The notes: generated from the sequence alone by a model not told the origin. A stretch of DNA of 64,000 bases from Candidatus Chryseopegocella kryptomonas (GCF_001536065.1 NZ_CZVW01000001.1:114088-178087); one strand, 5' to 3'; positions 55,318-64,000 are shown, counted from the first letter of the stretch. Numbers and translations are program-made.

Positions 55318-56234
55318 GCAAGCAGAGATTGGGCAGAGGGCTTGATGCGCTTATACCAAAATCTGCAACGAAGGAGATAAGCATTGACTCAAAAGATTTG
55401 AGATTTGATGATGGTCAATCCGTGGGTGTGATTGCAAAAATTGAAATATCAAAAATAAAACCAAATCCATATCAACCGCGTGAAAATTTTGATAGAGCAT
55501 CGCTTGAAGAGTTAAAGCAATCAATAATTGAAAAAGGCGTAATTCAACCAATAACCGTCAGAAGATTGCCAGGCGGAATGTATGAACTTATAACTGGAGA
55601 AAGAAGAGTAAGAGCTTCTTCCGAAGCAGGGCTTACTCATATCCCAGCATATATCATTGAAGTTGAGTCAGAGAAAGAACTTCTTGAACTTGCACTGATT
55701 GAAAATATCCAGCGTGAGAAATTAAATCCAATTGAAATTGCAAAGGCGTATCAAAGATTGATTGAAGAACTTGGCTATACGCAGGAGGAAATTGCGAAAA
55801 AGATAGGCAAAGATAGGACAACGGTTGCTAATTTTATAAGATTGCTGAAACTCCCGGAGCAAATTCAAGAGAGTTTAAAGCGTGGAGAAATTACAATGGG
55901 ACATGCTCGTGCATTAATTAACATTCCAAGCAGAAAACTTCAAATTGAAATTTGGAATAAGATTGTTAAACAAGGTTGGTCTGTAAGGAAGGTTGAAAAG
56001 GCGGTGCGAGATCTGTTAAGAAGTAAAGATGGGGAGGAAAAGCCAAAGAAAAAAACTCATTCATCGCCCGGGGTTAGAGACATTGAATCAAAATTAAAAA
56101 GAATTTTCGGGACGCAGGTAAGAATTCGTCAAACGGGAAATAGCAAAGGTGAGATAGTTATTGAGTTTTATTCAAATGATGATTTTGAAAGGTTAATTGA
56201 ACTTTTTGAAATAATTGAAAAACACGCAAGGTGA
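55314..56234 (+). CDS. parB: Chromosome partitioning protein ParB/Spo0J
   Basis: A 306-residue ParB. It begins SKQRLGRGLDALIPK, the ParA-stimulating N-terminal peptide. The ParB/Srx domain has NPYQPRENFD, ELITGERRVRAS (CTP site) and ALIENIQREKLNPIEIA. The helix-turn-helix is around GYTQEEIAKKIGKDRTTVANFIRLLKLP, and the C-terminal dimerisation region follows a Lys-rich linker. It overlaps parA by ATGA. No parS-like palindrome (TGTTTCACGTGAAACA) was seen in the window. Confidence 0.96.
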   Translation: MSKQRLGRGLDALIPKSATKEISIDSKDLRFDDGQSVGVIAKIEISKIKPNPYQPRENFDRASLEELKQSIIEKGVIQPITVRRLPGGMYELITGERRVRASSEAGLTHIPAYIIEVESEKELLELALIENIQREKLNPIEIAKAYQRLIEELGYTQEEIAKKIGKDRTTVANFIRLLKLPEQIQESLKRGEITMGHARALINIPSRKLQIEIWNKIVKQGWSVRKVEKAVRDLLRSKDGEEKPKKKTHSSPGVRDIESKLKRIFGTQVRIRQTGNSKGEIVIEFYSNDDFERLIELFEIIEKHAR

Positions 56235-56240
56235 AGTTTT

Positions 56241-56702
56241 ATGAGATTTTTAATTCCAATTTTGATTTCAATAACTGCACTATTTTTCACAATAACATCG
56301 GGAGGAAAAATGGAAAGGAAAGTTGTTTACACTGAAAAAGCTCCAAAACCAGTTGGACCTTATAGTCAAGCGATCATTGCTGGCGATTTTATCTTTACCG
56401 CTGGTCAAATTCCAATTGATCCAAAAACCAATCAAGTCGTTCAAGGTGATATAAAAGAGCAAACAAAGCAGGTTCTTGAAAATTTAAAAGCAGTTCTTGA
56501 ATCTGCCGGAGCAACTTTTGATGATGTTGTTAAGGTGACCGTTTATATGAGAGATTTAAACGAGTTTTCAGCAATGAACGAAGTTTATTCAGAGTATTTT
56601 AAAAATTCACCACCTGCGCGAACAACTGTTGAGGTTTCACGGCTTCCGAGAGATGTTAAGATAGAAATTGATTTAATTGCTGTGAAAAAAGAGAAAAAAT
56701 GA
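56241..56702 (+). CDS. RidA/YjgF-family protein, with a possible signal peptide
   Basis: The RidA core starts at [21 protein letters not shown] and ends [14 protein letters not shown], including [17 protein letters not shown] and the conserved PPARTTVEV with the substrate-binding Arg. RidA hydrolyses reactive enamine/imine intermediates in the cytoplasm. This frame carries 23 extra N-terminal residues ([21 protein letters not shown]) that look like a signal peptide. Both starts have ribosome sites: AAGG before ATG 56241 and GGGAGG (56300-56305) before ATG 56310. The long form leaves a 6-bp gap after parB in a compact run; the short form gives the canonical roughly 130-residue protein but a 75-bp gap. 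I list the long form; the true start is open. Confidence 0.85.
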   Translation: MRFLIPILISITALFFTITSGGKMERKVVYTEKAPKPVGPYSQAIIAGDFIFTAGQIPIDPKTNQVVQGDIKEQTKQVLENLKAVLESAGATFDDVVKVTVYMRDLNEFSAMNEVYSEYFKNSPPARTTVEVSRLPRDVKIEIDLIAVKKEKK

Positions 56703-57175
56703 AGGCAAAAATTTTAATTCTCATTTTTGTCATAAAATTAACAGCTTTTTCTCAAGCTGATACATTAAAAAGTGTAAAGAGCCAAAAGTCAAAATCACCG
56801 ACAAAAGCAATGGTTTTAAGCGCACTCCTTCCGGGGCTTGGACAATTTTATAATGAGTCATATTGGAAAATTCCAGTTATTTACGGGCTCGCTGGTTATT
56901 TTATCTATGAGTTTAAACAAAATGACAAAAATTACAGATATTATCGCGACCTTTTCGTTCAAAGCCTTCAAATTTCAGGTGGCGATTACAGGTATAAAAG
57001 ATTAAGGGATTTTTACAGGGATCAGCGTGATTTGTTCGGGATTTATCTTTTTGTTCTTTATCTTGCCAATATAGCCGATGCTTATGTTGATGCACATTTG
57101 TATAATTTTGATGTTGGAGAAAATCTTTCGGTTAAACTTTTACCAATGGAAATAAAATTTGAAATTAAGTTTTGA
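56699..57175 (+). CDS. DUF5683-like membrane protein
   Basis: A 158-residue protein with a signal peptide (1-18). After a basic linker comes the recognisable block [32 protein letters not shown], then [31 protein letters not shown], two to three membrane segments and a beta-like tail. This matches a widespread Bacteroidota family of unknown function (DUF5683) found in envelope genes. It overlaps the RidA gene by ATGA and the NHL gene starts directly after its stop, so it is part of the same transcript. Confidence 0.75.
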   Translation: MKAKILILIFVIKLTAFSQADTLKSVKSQKSKSPTKAMVLSALLPGLGQFYNESYWKIPVIYGLAGYFIYEFKQNDKNYRYYRDLFVQSLQISGGDYRYKRLRDFYRDQRDLFGIYLFVLYLANIADAYVDAHLYNFDVGENLSVKLLPMEIKFEIKF

Positions 57176-57176
57176 G

Positions 57177-58025
57177 ATGAAAAAATTTTTTGCGATTAAC
57201 TTTTTTCTCTTAACACTTTTTGCACAGGCGCAAGTGCAAAAGATACTTGTTTTAAGGTTTGGGGAACTTAATAGACCTCGTGGGATTTCAATAAGTCCAG
57301 CTGGCGAGATTTATGTTGCAGATACGGGTAATAATTCAGTGAAAAAATTTACAGTTGATGGGAAGTTAATTTTTGATGTAACGGGTTATGGCTGGGGTGA
57401 ACTTGAATTTGACCAGCCATATGATGTAGACGCTGAAAGTGGAATCGCAATTTATGTTGCGGATTATAACAATCACAGAATACAGCGATTTGATAAAAAT
57501 TTAAATTTTGTTGCTTCGCTTGGGAATGAAATTGCGGGTGAAAAGATTTTCGGTTTCCCAAGAAGTGTCGCTGTTTCAAAATTTGGCGAGTTGTTTATTT
57601 TAGATGGCGAGAATTTTAGATGTGTAAAAATTAACAAATTTAATCGCGTTGAAAAAGTTTTTGGTGGTATTGAAGCTGGAAGCGGTAGATTGATAAATCC
57701 AGCTCAAATTTCAATATCCCCGCAAAATCAAATCGTTGTTCTTGACGAAGGAAGAATTTTAATTTTTGATTACTACGGAAATTTCTTAAAAAAATTTGAT
57801 CTCCCTGGCTCAAAAGAAGCAACTGGTTTATACGCCGATTCCCTGATCTTTGTCGCAAGTGGAAATAATGTCCTTGCTTTTAATTATGACGGTCTGTTAA
57901 TTTATTCGCTCTCTTTTGAAGAAACCATTTTTGACATCGCATATAAAAATCCTTATCTATATTGCCTTACCACGAATCAGGTTATGGTTTATAAACTGAA
58001 TTTCGCAGAAAATGAAAAAAATTGA
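57177..58025 (+). CDS. NHL-repeat beta-propeller protein, exported
   Basis: About 282 residues with a signal peptide (MKKFFAINFFLLTLFAQAQ) and roughly five to six NHL-type blades, for example LNRPRGISISPAGEIYVADTGNNSVKKFTVDG, FDQPYDVDAESGIAIYVADYNNHRIQRFD and FPRSVAVSKFGELFILDGENFRCVKIN. NHL propellers bind ligands or proteins; no active site is visible. The frame opens with TTG 57159. ATG 57177 directly follows the previous stop and begins the signal peptide. Its end overlaps the glycosyltransferase start by 14 bp. Confidence 0.85.
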   Translation: MKKFFAINFFLLTLFAQAQVQKILVLRFGELNRPRGISISPAGEIYVADTGNNSVKKFTVDGKLIFDVTGYGWGELEFDQPYDVDAESGIAIYVADYNNHRIQRFDKNLNFVASLGNEIAGEKIFGFPRSVAVSKFGELFILDGENFRCVKINKFNRVEKVFGGIEAGSGRLINPAQISISPQNQIVVLDEGRILIFDYYGNFLKKFDLPGSKEATGLYADSLIFVASGNNVLAFNYDGLLIYSLSFEETIFDIAYKNPYLYCLTTNQVMVYKLNFAENEKN

Positions 58026-59229
58026 CCTTGTCATAATTCCATACAATGATTTTTTAAAAGCCGAAAAATTTGGTTTTAGAAGCAGAGATCAACACTTGAT
58101 GCGTCACATTATGAGGGATGATAGAATCGAAAAAATTGTCATCGTTGAAAGACCAAGGTCTATCTGGACTCTTTTGAAGTTTTCTCAATTAACATTTCAC
58201 GGAGAACAAGTAGAAAAAATTGGACGGGGTTTGCGAAAGATTAATGATAAAATTTTTCTCTTTGAATTTTTTGAGTTCGGGTTAAAACAGGCGATTTCAA
58301 AATATCTTTGGTATGCGGATGTTTATGGAAGCGATAAATTCATTGATAATTTTTTTGAAGTGACTGAAACAATTGGAATTGAAGATGCGATTGTCGTTTC
58401 ATTTAATCCGTTTGCAAATGACTTTATCAAATCTGTGAAGCCAAAGTTTTTTGTATTTGATGCGATGGATAATTTTTGTTTTCATCCCGAGTTTAAAAGT
58501 TTAAAAAGTTTTATGTGTAAATCTTTTGAATGGATTTCGGTGAATGCGGATTTAATTTTTTGTGTGAATGAAAATGTGAAGAAATTTTTTAAGACAAATT
58601 ATCCAATTTCTTGCCAGAAACTTAACATACTTCCGAATGGAGTTGAAAGAAATTTGAATTCAAGAATTTATCCAGCAGAAGATGTTTTAAAAATTAAAAG
58701 TCCACGAATTGGCTATGTTGGGGTAATTTCTGAAAGAATTGATTTTGAACTTGTTGAATATATTGCAAGCGAAAGAAAGGAGTATAATTTTATTTTTATC
58801 GGCGAGAGATACGGGAAAGTTGGAAGATGGATGAAAAGGTTAAAGAAACTTAACAACATTTATTTTCTTGGCGTTAAACATTACGAAGAAATCCCAAGTT
58901 ATATCGCAACATTTGATGTTTGCATTGTTCCGCACAAAGTTGATGATTTTACACTTTCAAATGATCCAATGAAAATTTATGAATATCTTTATTTTGGAAA
59001 GCCAGTTGTTGCAACTCCAATAAGCATAAGTGAAGAATTAAGAGATTATGTGTTCATCGGACAAAGTAGAAATGAATTTTTGCATTATCTTGATGATGCA
59101 CTTAACTTTTCAAAAGTTGAGAGTTTTCTTTCCAGACAGAGAAACGCAATAAAAGAGCAGATGTTTTGGGACAAGAGGGCTGAAGATATGATTGATAAGA
59201 TTTTGTCAATGTGTGTTAATTTGACTTGA
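58012..59229 (+). CDS. GT-B fold glycosyltransferase (GT4-like)
   Basis: A 405-residue cytoplasmic protein. The N-terminal domain starts KKIDLVIIPYNDF. The C-terminal Rossmann-like domain has ILPNGVERNLNS, RIGYVGVISERIDFELVEYIA, NIYFLGVKHYEEIPSYIATFDVCIVPHK and the donor-sugar segment SNDPMKIYEYLYFGKPVVATP, where the Glu corresponds to the E-x7-E region of GT4 enzymes. It transfers a sugar from a nucleotide sugar, and the acceptor is unknown. Surface-protein glycosylation, exopolysaccharide or LPS are options given the envelope neighbours. Confidence 0.85.
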   Translation: MKKIDLVIIPYNDFLKAEKFGFRSRDQHLMRHIMRDDRIEKIVIVERPRSIWTLLKFSQLTFHGEQVEKIGRGLRKINDKIFLFEFFEFGLKQAISKYLWYADVYGSDKFIDNFFEVTETIGIEDAIVVSFNPFANDFIKSVKPKFFVFDAMDNFCFHPEFKSLKSFMCKSFEWISVNADLIFCVNENVKKFFKTNYPISCQKLNILPNGVERNLNSRIYPAEDVLKIKSPRIGYVGVISERIDFELVEYIASERKEYNFIFIGERYGKVGRWMKRLKKLNNIYFLGVKHYEEIPSYIATFDVCIVPHKVDDFTLSNDPMKIYEYLYFGKPVVATPISISEELRDYVFIGQSRNEFLHYLDDALNFSKVESFLSRQRNAIKEQMFWDKRAEDMIDKILSMCVNLT

Positions 59230-59254
59230 CATTTAACGCAAAATTTGTTATTAT
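59226..59254 (+). promoter_or_regulatory. Sigma-70-like promoter, TTGACA-17 bp-TATTAT
   Basis: A perfect TTGACA (59226-59231), 17 bp, TATTAT (59249-59254), with TATAAT also overlapping at 59254-59259. It starts in the last codon of the glycosyltransferase gene and lies 40 bp before the XRE gene, giving that gene its own strong promoter. Confidence 0.6.
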
Positions 59255-59293
59255 ATAATTGAGAAAACATAAACTTAACAGCAGGAGGCAAAA

Positions 59294-59488
59294 ATGAAGA
59301 AGTTAACTCCAACGGACATCAAGGTCATGCTTTTGAAGAAGGGTATCAAGCAAAAAGATTTAGCGGAGGCGTTGGGCGTGACCGAATCTTATGTCTCTCA
59401 AATTATCAAAGGTAAAAGGGTTGCCAAGAAATATCGTGGCAAACTTATTGAGATAGCAACGAAAGGACTTCCAAAGAAGAAAAAGTAA
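59294..59488 (+). CDS. Small XRE-type helix-turn-helix regulator
   Basis: A 64-residue protein that is almost only an XRE/Cro fold: TPTDIKVMLLKKGIKQKDLAEALGVTESYVSQIIKGKRVAKKYRGKLIEIA, with recognition helix around TESYVSQIIKG. The tail KGLPKKKK is strongly basic. It has an excellent AGGAGG ribosome site and a near-consensus promoter, so high expression is likely; nucleoid-like or phage-Cro-like roles are possible. No partner toxin is seen next to it. Confidence 0.85.
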   Translation: MKKLTPTDIKVMLLKKGIKQKDLAEALGVTESYVSQIIKGKRVAKKYRGKLIEIATKGLPKKKK

Positions 59489-59518
59489 TTTCACCGTTGC
59501 GAAGCAATATATCAGGAG

Positions 59519-60430
59519 ATGAAAGGGCTTTTTGATCTTGGAATTGCGTGGGAATGGGAATATGATTTTGATTTTGTAAATTTGATCGTTCAGAAGTGTG
59601 AAGAAAGGAATTTAACAGTTTTTCATATCAGCGTTGAAAATTTTGAGAATCTCTTTAAAGCAATTCAAAAAGGTGATGTTAATTTTTTAGCTTATTTTGA
59701 TAGGGCTTCTGATATAGATGAGGGGTTTGCAAAGTTAAATTTGTTGCTTGATAGTCGTGGGGTTTATGTGATCAATAGATACAATGAAATGTTGCGTGCA
59801 TCGGATAAGGCGACGATGCATCTTGAACTTTTAAACGCTGGTGTTAATCTTCCATTCACGGTTATCCTTCCACCATTTGATGATGAACCTAATTATGAAA
59901 TTGACAGATCAATTTTTGATAGAGTTGGCGTTCCTTTCATTATCAAGCCATCGTCAGAGACAGGTGGGGGAACGGGAGTTAAAATTGGAAACTCAATTGA
60001 AGATATAACCGAGGCGAGAAAAGAATTTCCGTATGATAAATATCTAATTCAGGAGATAATCCGTCCACTTTATATCGGCGAAGATAAAGCGTGGTTCAGG
60101 GCATTCTATATTCTGGATGAGATTTTAATTTGCTGGTGGGATAGCGAAATGAAAGTTTATAGATCGGTCAAAGAAGAGGAAATTTTAAAATATGGACTTT
60201 GTGAGATAAAGGATATTATGAGGAAAATTAAAAATGTTTGCAAACTTGATTTCTTCTCAAGTGAAATCACATTGGGGATTTCCAATGGTGTTAAGAAATT
60301 TATAGCGATTGATTATGTTAATGAAGTTCCAGATATGCGGTTGAAGTCAAAAGCATTTGATGGCGTTCCAGATGAAATAGTTCAAAAAATTGCCCAAAGG
60401 ATAGCGGATTTCGTCGCAAGTTTAAAATAA
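59519..60430 (+). CDS. ATP-grasp-fold protein of unknown substrate
   Basis: A 303-residue protein with the ATP-grasp order: a pre-ATP domain (about 1-95), then RASDKATMHLELLNAGVNLPFTVILPP, GVPFIIKPSSETGGGTGVKIG (nucleotide-binding Lys and Gly-rich loop) and DKYLIQEIIRPLYIGEDKAWFRAFYILDEI. The C-terminal FIAIDYVNEVPDMR has the metal ligands D and N found in RimK/glutathione-synthetase relatives. It should join a carboxylate to an amine or thiol using ATP. I cannot name the substrate. AGGAG directly abuts ATG 59519, an unusually short spacing. Confidence 0.78.
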   Translation: MKGLFDLGIAWEWEYDFDFVNLIVQKCEERNLTVFHISVENFENLFKAIQKGDVNFLAYFDRASDIDEGFAKLNLLLDSRGVYVINRYNEMLRASDKATMHLELLNAGVNLPFTVILPPFDDEPNYEIDRSIFDRVGVPFIIKPSSETGGGTGVKIGNSIEDITEARKEFPYDKYLIQEIIRPLYIGEDKAWFRAFYILDEILICWWDSEMKVYRSVKEEEILKYGLCEIKDIMRKIKNVCKLDFFSSEITLGISNGVKKFIAIDYVNEVPDMRLKSKAFDGVPDEIVQKIAQRIADFVASLK

Positions 60431-60480
60431 GAGAGGAATTTTTTAAATTAAAAGCAGAAAAACACAGGTTTTCTACTCAA

Positions 60481-62208
60481 ATGCTTCGCACTTTGTATGT
60501 GAAAAATTATGCTTTAATTGAAGAAATTGAGGTTGAATTTAAAAGTGGTTTGAATATAATAACTGGTGAAACTGGCGCTGGAAAATCAATTTTAATTGAC
60601 GCTCTTGGATTAATTCTTGGAGAGAGAGCGAGTAGTGAAGTTGTCAGAAAAGGTGCTGAAAAAGCTATCGTTGAGGGTGTCTTCTATGTCGGTGGGAACA
60701 AGAAAATTAAAAAACTTCTTGAAGATAATGATATTGAATTTTCGGATGAATTAATTTTAAGACGGGAAGTTTCGGCAAAAGGTCAAAGTCGTTGCTTTGC
60801 AAATGACACACCGATTTCGCTTTCATTGATGAAAGAAATTGGAAATTTGCTTGTTGACCTTCACGGACAACACGAACATCAATCACTGTTAAGAGTTGAA
60901 ACGCACATAGAACTTCTTGATGACTTCGGTGGATTGATGGGTATGGTTGAAGAGTTTAGAAAAGAAATTCACAAACTTGAAAACCTTTATAGACAGCTTG
61001 ACGATTTAAAGCAAAAGGAAAATCTTTTAAAAGAAAAAAGAGAACTTTACGAGTTTCAACTTAAAGAGATTGAGACGATAAATCCTGAAATTGGTGAAGT
61101 TGAACAGCTTGAAAGCGAATTAAAACTTCTTGAAAACGCAGAGAAATTATACGAAGCGACTTCGCAACTTTATTCACTACTCTATGGCTCGGAGAAATCA
61201 GTTCACGATCTTCTCGTCGTCGTGAGAAATCAGCTTGAGGATTTAGCAACAATTGACAAAAGATTTCAATCTTATGTTGAAGAGGCACGGTCTGCACAAG
61301 CGATAATTGATGAGATCACAAGTTTTGTTCAAAGTTATAATTCAAGAATTGAATTTAACCCAGAGCGACTTGAATTTATACGTGAGCGATTACATGCCCT
61401 TAACAGATTGAAGAAAAAATATGGTGGCACGATTGAAAGCGTGATTGAATACAGAGACAAAATTAGGCGTGAACTTGAACTTGCGGAAAATTTTGAAGAG
61501 GAAATTTCAAAGATAGAGCAAAAAATTGAAGAACAAATTAAAATTTGTTCTGAGATAGCGGAAAGATTATCCACGAAAAGAAGAGAAGTTGCTGAAACAG
61601 TTAGCGATGCAATTGTGGATGTTTTAAAAGAGCTTGGAATTGAAAATGCAAAATTTGAGGTTAAAATAGAAAATCGCTTGAAAAAAGACGGAAGATGTTA
61701 TGTTAAGCTTGGGAATGATTGTTATGAAGTAAACAACAGAGGGATTGATTTTGTTGAGTTTTACATTTCAACTAACATTGGCGAAGACCCGAAACCACTT
61801 ATCAAGGTTGCCTCTGGTGGAGAAGTTTCAAGGATAATGCTTGCTTTGAAAAGTGTCCTTGCAAAGTCCGAGCGTTTGCCGTTGCTTGTCTTTGATGAAA
61901 TTGACACTGGGATAAGCGGAAGAATCGCTCAAAAAGTTGGATATAGTTTGAAAAATCTCTCAAAATATCATCAAATAATCGTCATAACCCATTTACCTCA
62001 AATTGCAAGTTTAGCTGATACACACTTCCTTGCTGAGAAAGTAATTCAGGATGGAAGAACGATAACAAAAATAAAAGAGCTTGGAATTGAAGAAAGGGTA
62101 AAAGAAGTAGCAAAACTTATGAGCGGTGAAGAAATAACTCAAGCGACGATTGAAAGCGCAAAAGAACTTATGGGGCTTTCTCCAAGACGATCATCAGAGA
62201 AAAAATAA
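60481..62208 (+). CDS. recN: DNA repair protein RecN
   Basis: A 575-residue SMC-like ATPase of normal RecN length. The N-terminal half has LYVKNYALIEEIEVEFKSGLNIITGETGAGKS (Walker A at 29-36) and LVDLHGQHEHQSLL. A coiled coil covers about 150-380 with a short break. The C-terminal half has the ABC signature VASGGEVSRIMLALKS, Walker B LLVFDEIDTGISG and VITHLPQIASLAD. It acts in double-strand break repair. No LexA-like box is evident in the 50-bp gap before it. Confidence 0.96.
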   Translation: MLRTLYVKNYALIEEIEVEFKSGLNIITGETGAGKSILIDALGLILGERASSEVVRKGAEKAIVEGVFYVGGNKKIKKLLEDNDIEFSDELILRREVSAKGQSRCFANDTPISLSLMKEIGNLLVDLHGQHEHQSLLRVETHIELLDDFGGLMGMVEEFRKEIHKLENLYRQLDDLKQKENLLKEKRELYEFQLKEIETINPEIGEVEQLESELKLLENAEKLYEATSQLYSLLYGSEKSVHDLLVVVRNQLEDLATIDKRFQSYVEEARSAQAIIDEITSFVQSYNSRIEFNPERLEFIRERLHALNRLKKKYGGTIESVIEYRDKIRRELELAENFEEEISKIEQKIEEQIKICSEIAERLSTKRREVAETVSDAIVDVLKELGIENAKFEVKIENRLKKDGRCYVKLGNDCYEVNNRGIDFVEFYISTNIGEDPKPLIKVASGGEVSRIMLALKSVLAKSERLPLLVFDEIDTGISGRIAQKVGYSLKNLSKYHQIIVITHLPQIASLADTHFLAEKVIQDGRTITKIKELGIEERVKEVAKLMSGEEITQATIESAKELMGLSPRRSSEKK

Positions 62209-62240
62209 AATAATTTTAAAATAAATTTCCTGCTTGTAAA

Positions 62241-63698
62241 ATGTCTCTGAAAGTTTATAACTCACTCATGCGAAGGAAAGAAGAATTTAAACCCGAAATT
62301 GAAGGTTTCGTCAGAATGTATGTTTGTGGTCCAACTGTGTATGCACATTCACATCTTGGGCATGCGAAAAGTTATGTTTCTTTTGATGTCATAGTAAGAT
62401 ATTTGAGGTATCTCGGTTATAAAGTCAGATATGTTCAGAACATAACTGATGTTGGGCATTTAACTGATAACGCTGATCAAGGCGAAGATAAAATTATTGC
62501 ACAAGCAAGGAAAGAACGGCTTGAGCCAATGGAACTTGTTGAAATTTACATGCGAAGCTATTTTGAGGATATGGACAAACTTGGAAATTTGAGACCTGAT
62601 ATATCTCCAAGGGCAACTGGGCACATTCCAGAGCAAATTGAGCTTATTGAGATTTTGCTTTCAAAAGGTTATGCCTATGAAGTAAATGGCTCGGTCTATT
62701 TTGATGTGTTGAAATTTCCTGAATATGGAAAACTTTCAGGCAAGAAAATTGAAGATTTAATCGCTGGTGCAAGAGTTGAGGTAAGAAGTGAAAAGAAAAA
62801 TCCATTTGATTTCGCTCTCTGGAAGAGAGCGGAGCCTGGACATATAATGAAGTGGAGAAGTCCGTGGGGAATTGGTTATCCGGGATGGCATATTGAGTGT
62901 TCAGCAATGAGCATGAAATATCTTGGCGAAACATTTGATATACATGGTGGTGGAATTGAAAATCAATTTCCGCATCACGAATCTGAAATCGCACAAAGTG
63001 AAGCTGCAACTGGAAAACAATTTGTGAGATATTGGCTCCACAATAATATGGTCACCGTAAATGGTGTTAAGATGAGCAAATCTCTCGGGAATGTTGTCAC
63101 TTTGAAAGATGCTTTTAAAAAATATGATCCACTTGTGATAAGATTTTTTATCTTGTCAAGTCATTACAGAAGTCCTGTTGATTACAGCGATGAAGCGCTT
63201 GAATCCGCAAAAAAAGGACTTGAAAAACTTCACAACACTGTTAAGATTTTAAGATATGAAATTTCAAAATCTCAATCCGGGAAAAACCACGGGCTCAATC
63301 TTGATGAATATAAGAGAAAATTTATTGAAGCAATGAACGATGATTTCAACACACCTATTGCAATTTCTGTTCTATTTGATCTTTCAAGAGAAGTAAATCA
63401 AATTTTGAATTCGTCTGAAATCTATTCTTCCGATGCATTGAAGGAAATAGATGAGTTTTACAGAGAATTTGGCGGGAAAATACTTGGCTTGATACCCGAT
63501 GAGTTTGAGGGAAAAAGAATTGATTCCGGAATAGAAAGTCAGCTAATAGAACTTTTGCTTAAAATCAGGGCAAAAGCGCGTGCTGATAAAAATTGGGAGC
63601 TTGCTGACTGGGTCAGAAACGAACTGAAAAATCTTGGAATTGTGCTTGAAGATAGACGCGATGGAACAACTGTCTGGAGATATGCCAGCGATAAATGA
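62241..63698 (+). CDS. cysS: Cysteinyl-tRNA synthetase
   Basis: A 485-residue class I synthetase. The zinc/cysteine-binding C29 lies in MYVCGPTVY, the HIGH-type motif is H38-L-G-H41, further zinc ligands are in WHIECSAMSMKYLG and the FPHHESE block, and K277-M-S-K-S281 is the KMSKS loop. The C-terminal anticodon-binding region is complete (RAKARADKNWELADWVRNELKNLGIVLEDRRDGTTVWR). It charges tRNA-Cys in the cytoplasm. It is 32 bp after recN and the last plus-strand gene of the window. Confidence 0.97.
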   Translation: MSLKVYNSLMRRKEEFKPEIEGFVRMYVCGPTVYAHSHLGHAKSYVSFDVIVRYLRYLGYKVRYVQNITDVGHLTDNADQGEDKIIAQARKERLEPMELVEIYMRSYFEDMDKLGNLRPDISPRATGHIPEQIELIEILLSKGYAYEVNGSVYFDVLKFPEYGKLSGKKIEDLIAGARVEVRSEKKNPFDFALWKRAEPGHIMKWRSPWGIGYPGWHIECSAMSMKYLGETFDIHGGGIENQFPHHESEIAQSEAATGKQFVRYWLHNNMVTVNGVKMSKSLGNVVTLKDAFKKYDPLVIRFFILSSHYRSPVDYSDEALESAKKGLEKLHNTVKILRYEISKSQSGKNHGLNLDEYKRKFIEAMNDDFNTPIAISVLFDLSREVNQILNSSEIYSSDALKEIDEFYREFGGKILGLIPDEFEGKRIDSGIESQLIELLLKIRAKARADKNWELADWVRNELKNLGIVLEDRRDGTTVWRYASDK

Positions 63699-63776
63699 GT
63701 TTTCCATTTCAAAATTTGTAAAGATTTACACTATGTATCTGATTTTTTCTTTTAACCTTCATTTTGATTTCCATTT

Positions 63777-63950
63777 CTACTTTAATTCAGTCCGATCATA
63801 AATTTTTGAAAGTAAATTTTTTGACGGGATGACTTTATCATTTTCAATTTTGCAGTAGTATTCGGTTGAAATTTTGAGCGAAAAAGCCACTTGTTTTTGA
63901 GACATATCGTTTTTGATTCTAAATTGTCTCAAAGCTTCCCCGAGCGTCAT
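63777..63950 (-). CDS. 57-residue XRE-type helix-turn-helix regulator
   Basis: A short complete frame on the minus strand, from ATG 63950 to TAG 63777. It reads MTLGEALRQFRIKND then MSQKQVAFSLKISTEYYCKIEND and KVIPSKNLLSKIYDRTELK. The pattern is a textbook XRE fold: the SQKQVAFSLKIS helix-turn, then the recognition helix with TEYYCKIE, where most XRE proteins have I-E-x-G. A CAGG element about 10 bp upstream may serve as ribosome site. It is convergent with cysS. It is distinct from the XRE protein at 59294. The role is unknown, and the promoter region may extend past the window edge. The 78 bp between cysS and its stop show no clear terminator. Confidence 0.7.
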   Translation of the reverse strand: MTLGEALRQFRIKNDMSQKQVAFSLKISTEYYCKIENDKVIPSKNLLSKIYDRTELK

Positions 63951-64000
63951 TTTTAAGACCTGTTTTGTTTTTGGCGGAATATAAAAAAAAAGCGAAAAAG

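Noticed and set aside
54425..56234. parS site near parAB
   Set aside because: No sequence close to TGTTTCACGTGAAACA was seen here or elsewhere in the window.

Overview
The window is AT-rich, gene-dense DNA with short intergenic gaps and no visible insertion sequence, phage or CRISPR array. The gene content points to a member of the FCB group (Bacteroidota/Ignavibacteria/Kryptonia-like). It carries a PorU-type C25 peptidase next to PorV-like outer-membrane proteins, C-terminal sorting domains of the type IX secretion system (T9SS), a TonB-dependent receptor with a carboxypeptidase-regulatory-like N-terminus, and a SecA with an enlarged first nucleotide-binding domain. Lys/Glu/Ile-rich proteins and abundant AGA/AGG arginine codons hint at a thermophile. 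The exact lineage (for example Candidatus Kryptonia) is an inference that a search would have to confirm.

Layout. (1) 1-3799, minus strand: a PQQ-type beta-propeller lipoprotein cut by the window edge, and a large metallopeptidase/TolB-propeller/beta-barrel protein. (2) 3995-17303: a secreted heparinase-like lyase candidate, the remnant of an aminotransferase gene, a catabolic cassette (DapA-like aldolase, IclR regulator, muconate-cycloisomerase-type enolase-superfamily enzyme, PreA-like dehydrogenase plus ferredoxin), then a promoter and an outer-membrane group (TonB receptor, T9SS-sorted protein, PorV-like barrel) closed by a strong terminator. (3) 17377-34896: a tight eleven-gene run with a MetE-like protein, GH38 alpha-mannosidase, several (alpha/alpha)-toroid or TIM-barrel glycan enzymes, a sodium:solute symporter, a sugar isomerase/epimerase, a Gfo/Idh/MocA dehydrogenase and an Old-Yellow-Enzyme relative. 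A convergent ROK sugar kinase follows. Together (2) and (3) look like a glycan or uronic-acid utilisation locus without a SusD partner.

(4) 36012-41654 is the most unusual part. A 1239-residue histidine kinase carries seven FG-GAP calcium-loop repeats and an ASPIC/UnbV domain ahead of its membrane segments. It is followed by an NtrC-type sigma-54 response regulator. Immediately downstream are three copies of a GGGAACA-N2-TGTTCCC palindrome spaced 78 and 80 bp apart, a perfect -24/-12 sigma-54 promoter, a leader hairpin and a small zinc-ribbon gene. Sensor, activator, enhancer array and target promoter therefore appear to lie in one 5.6-kb block. I propose this as the previously undescribed system of the window.

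(5) 41832-63698: an unknown secreted protein, tRNA-Ser(GGA), secA, then a long co-directional series: porU, a porV-like gene, an FnIII lipoprotein, an SLBB protein, PII, parA, parB, a RidA relative with a possible signal peptide, a DUF5683-like protein, an NHL propeller, a glycosyltransferase, a small XRE regulator, an ATP-grasp protein, recN and cysS. (6) At the right edge a 57-residue XRE-type regulator lies on the minus strand.
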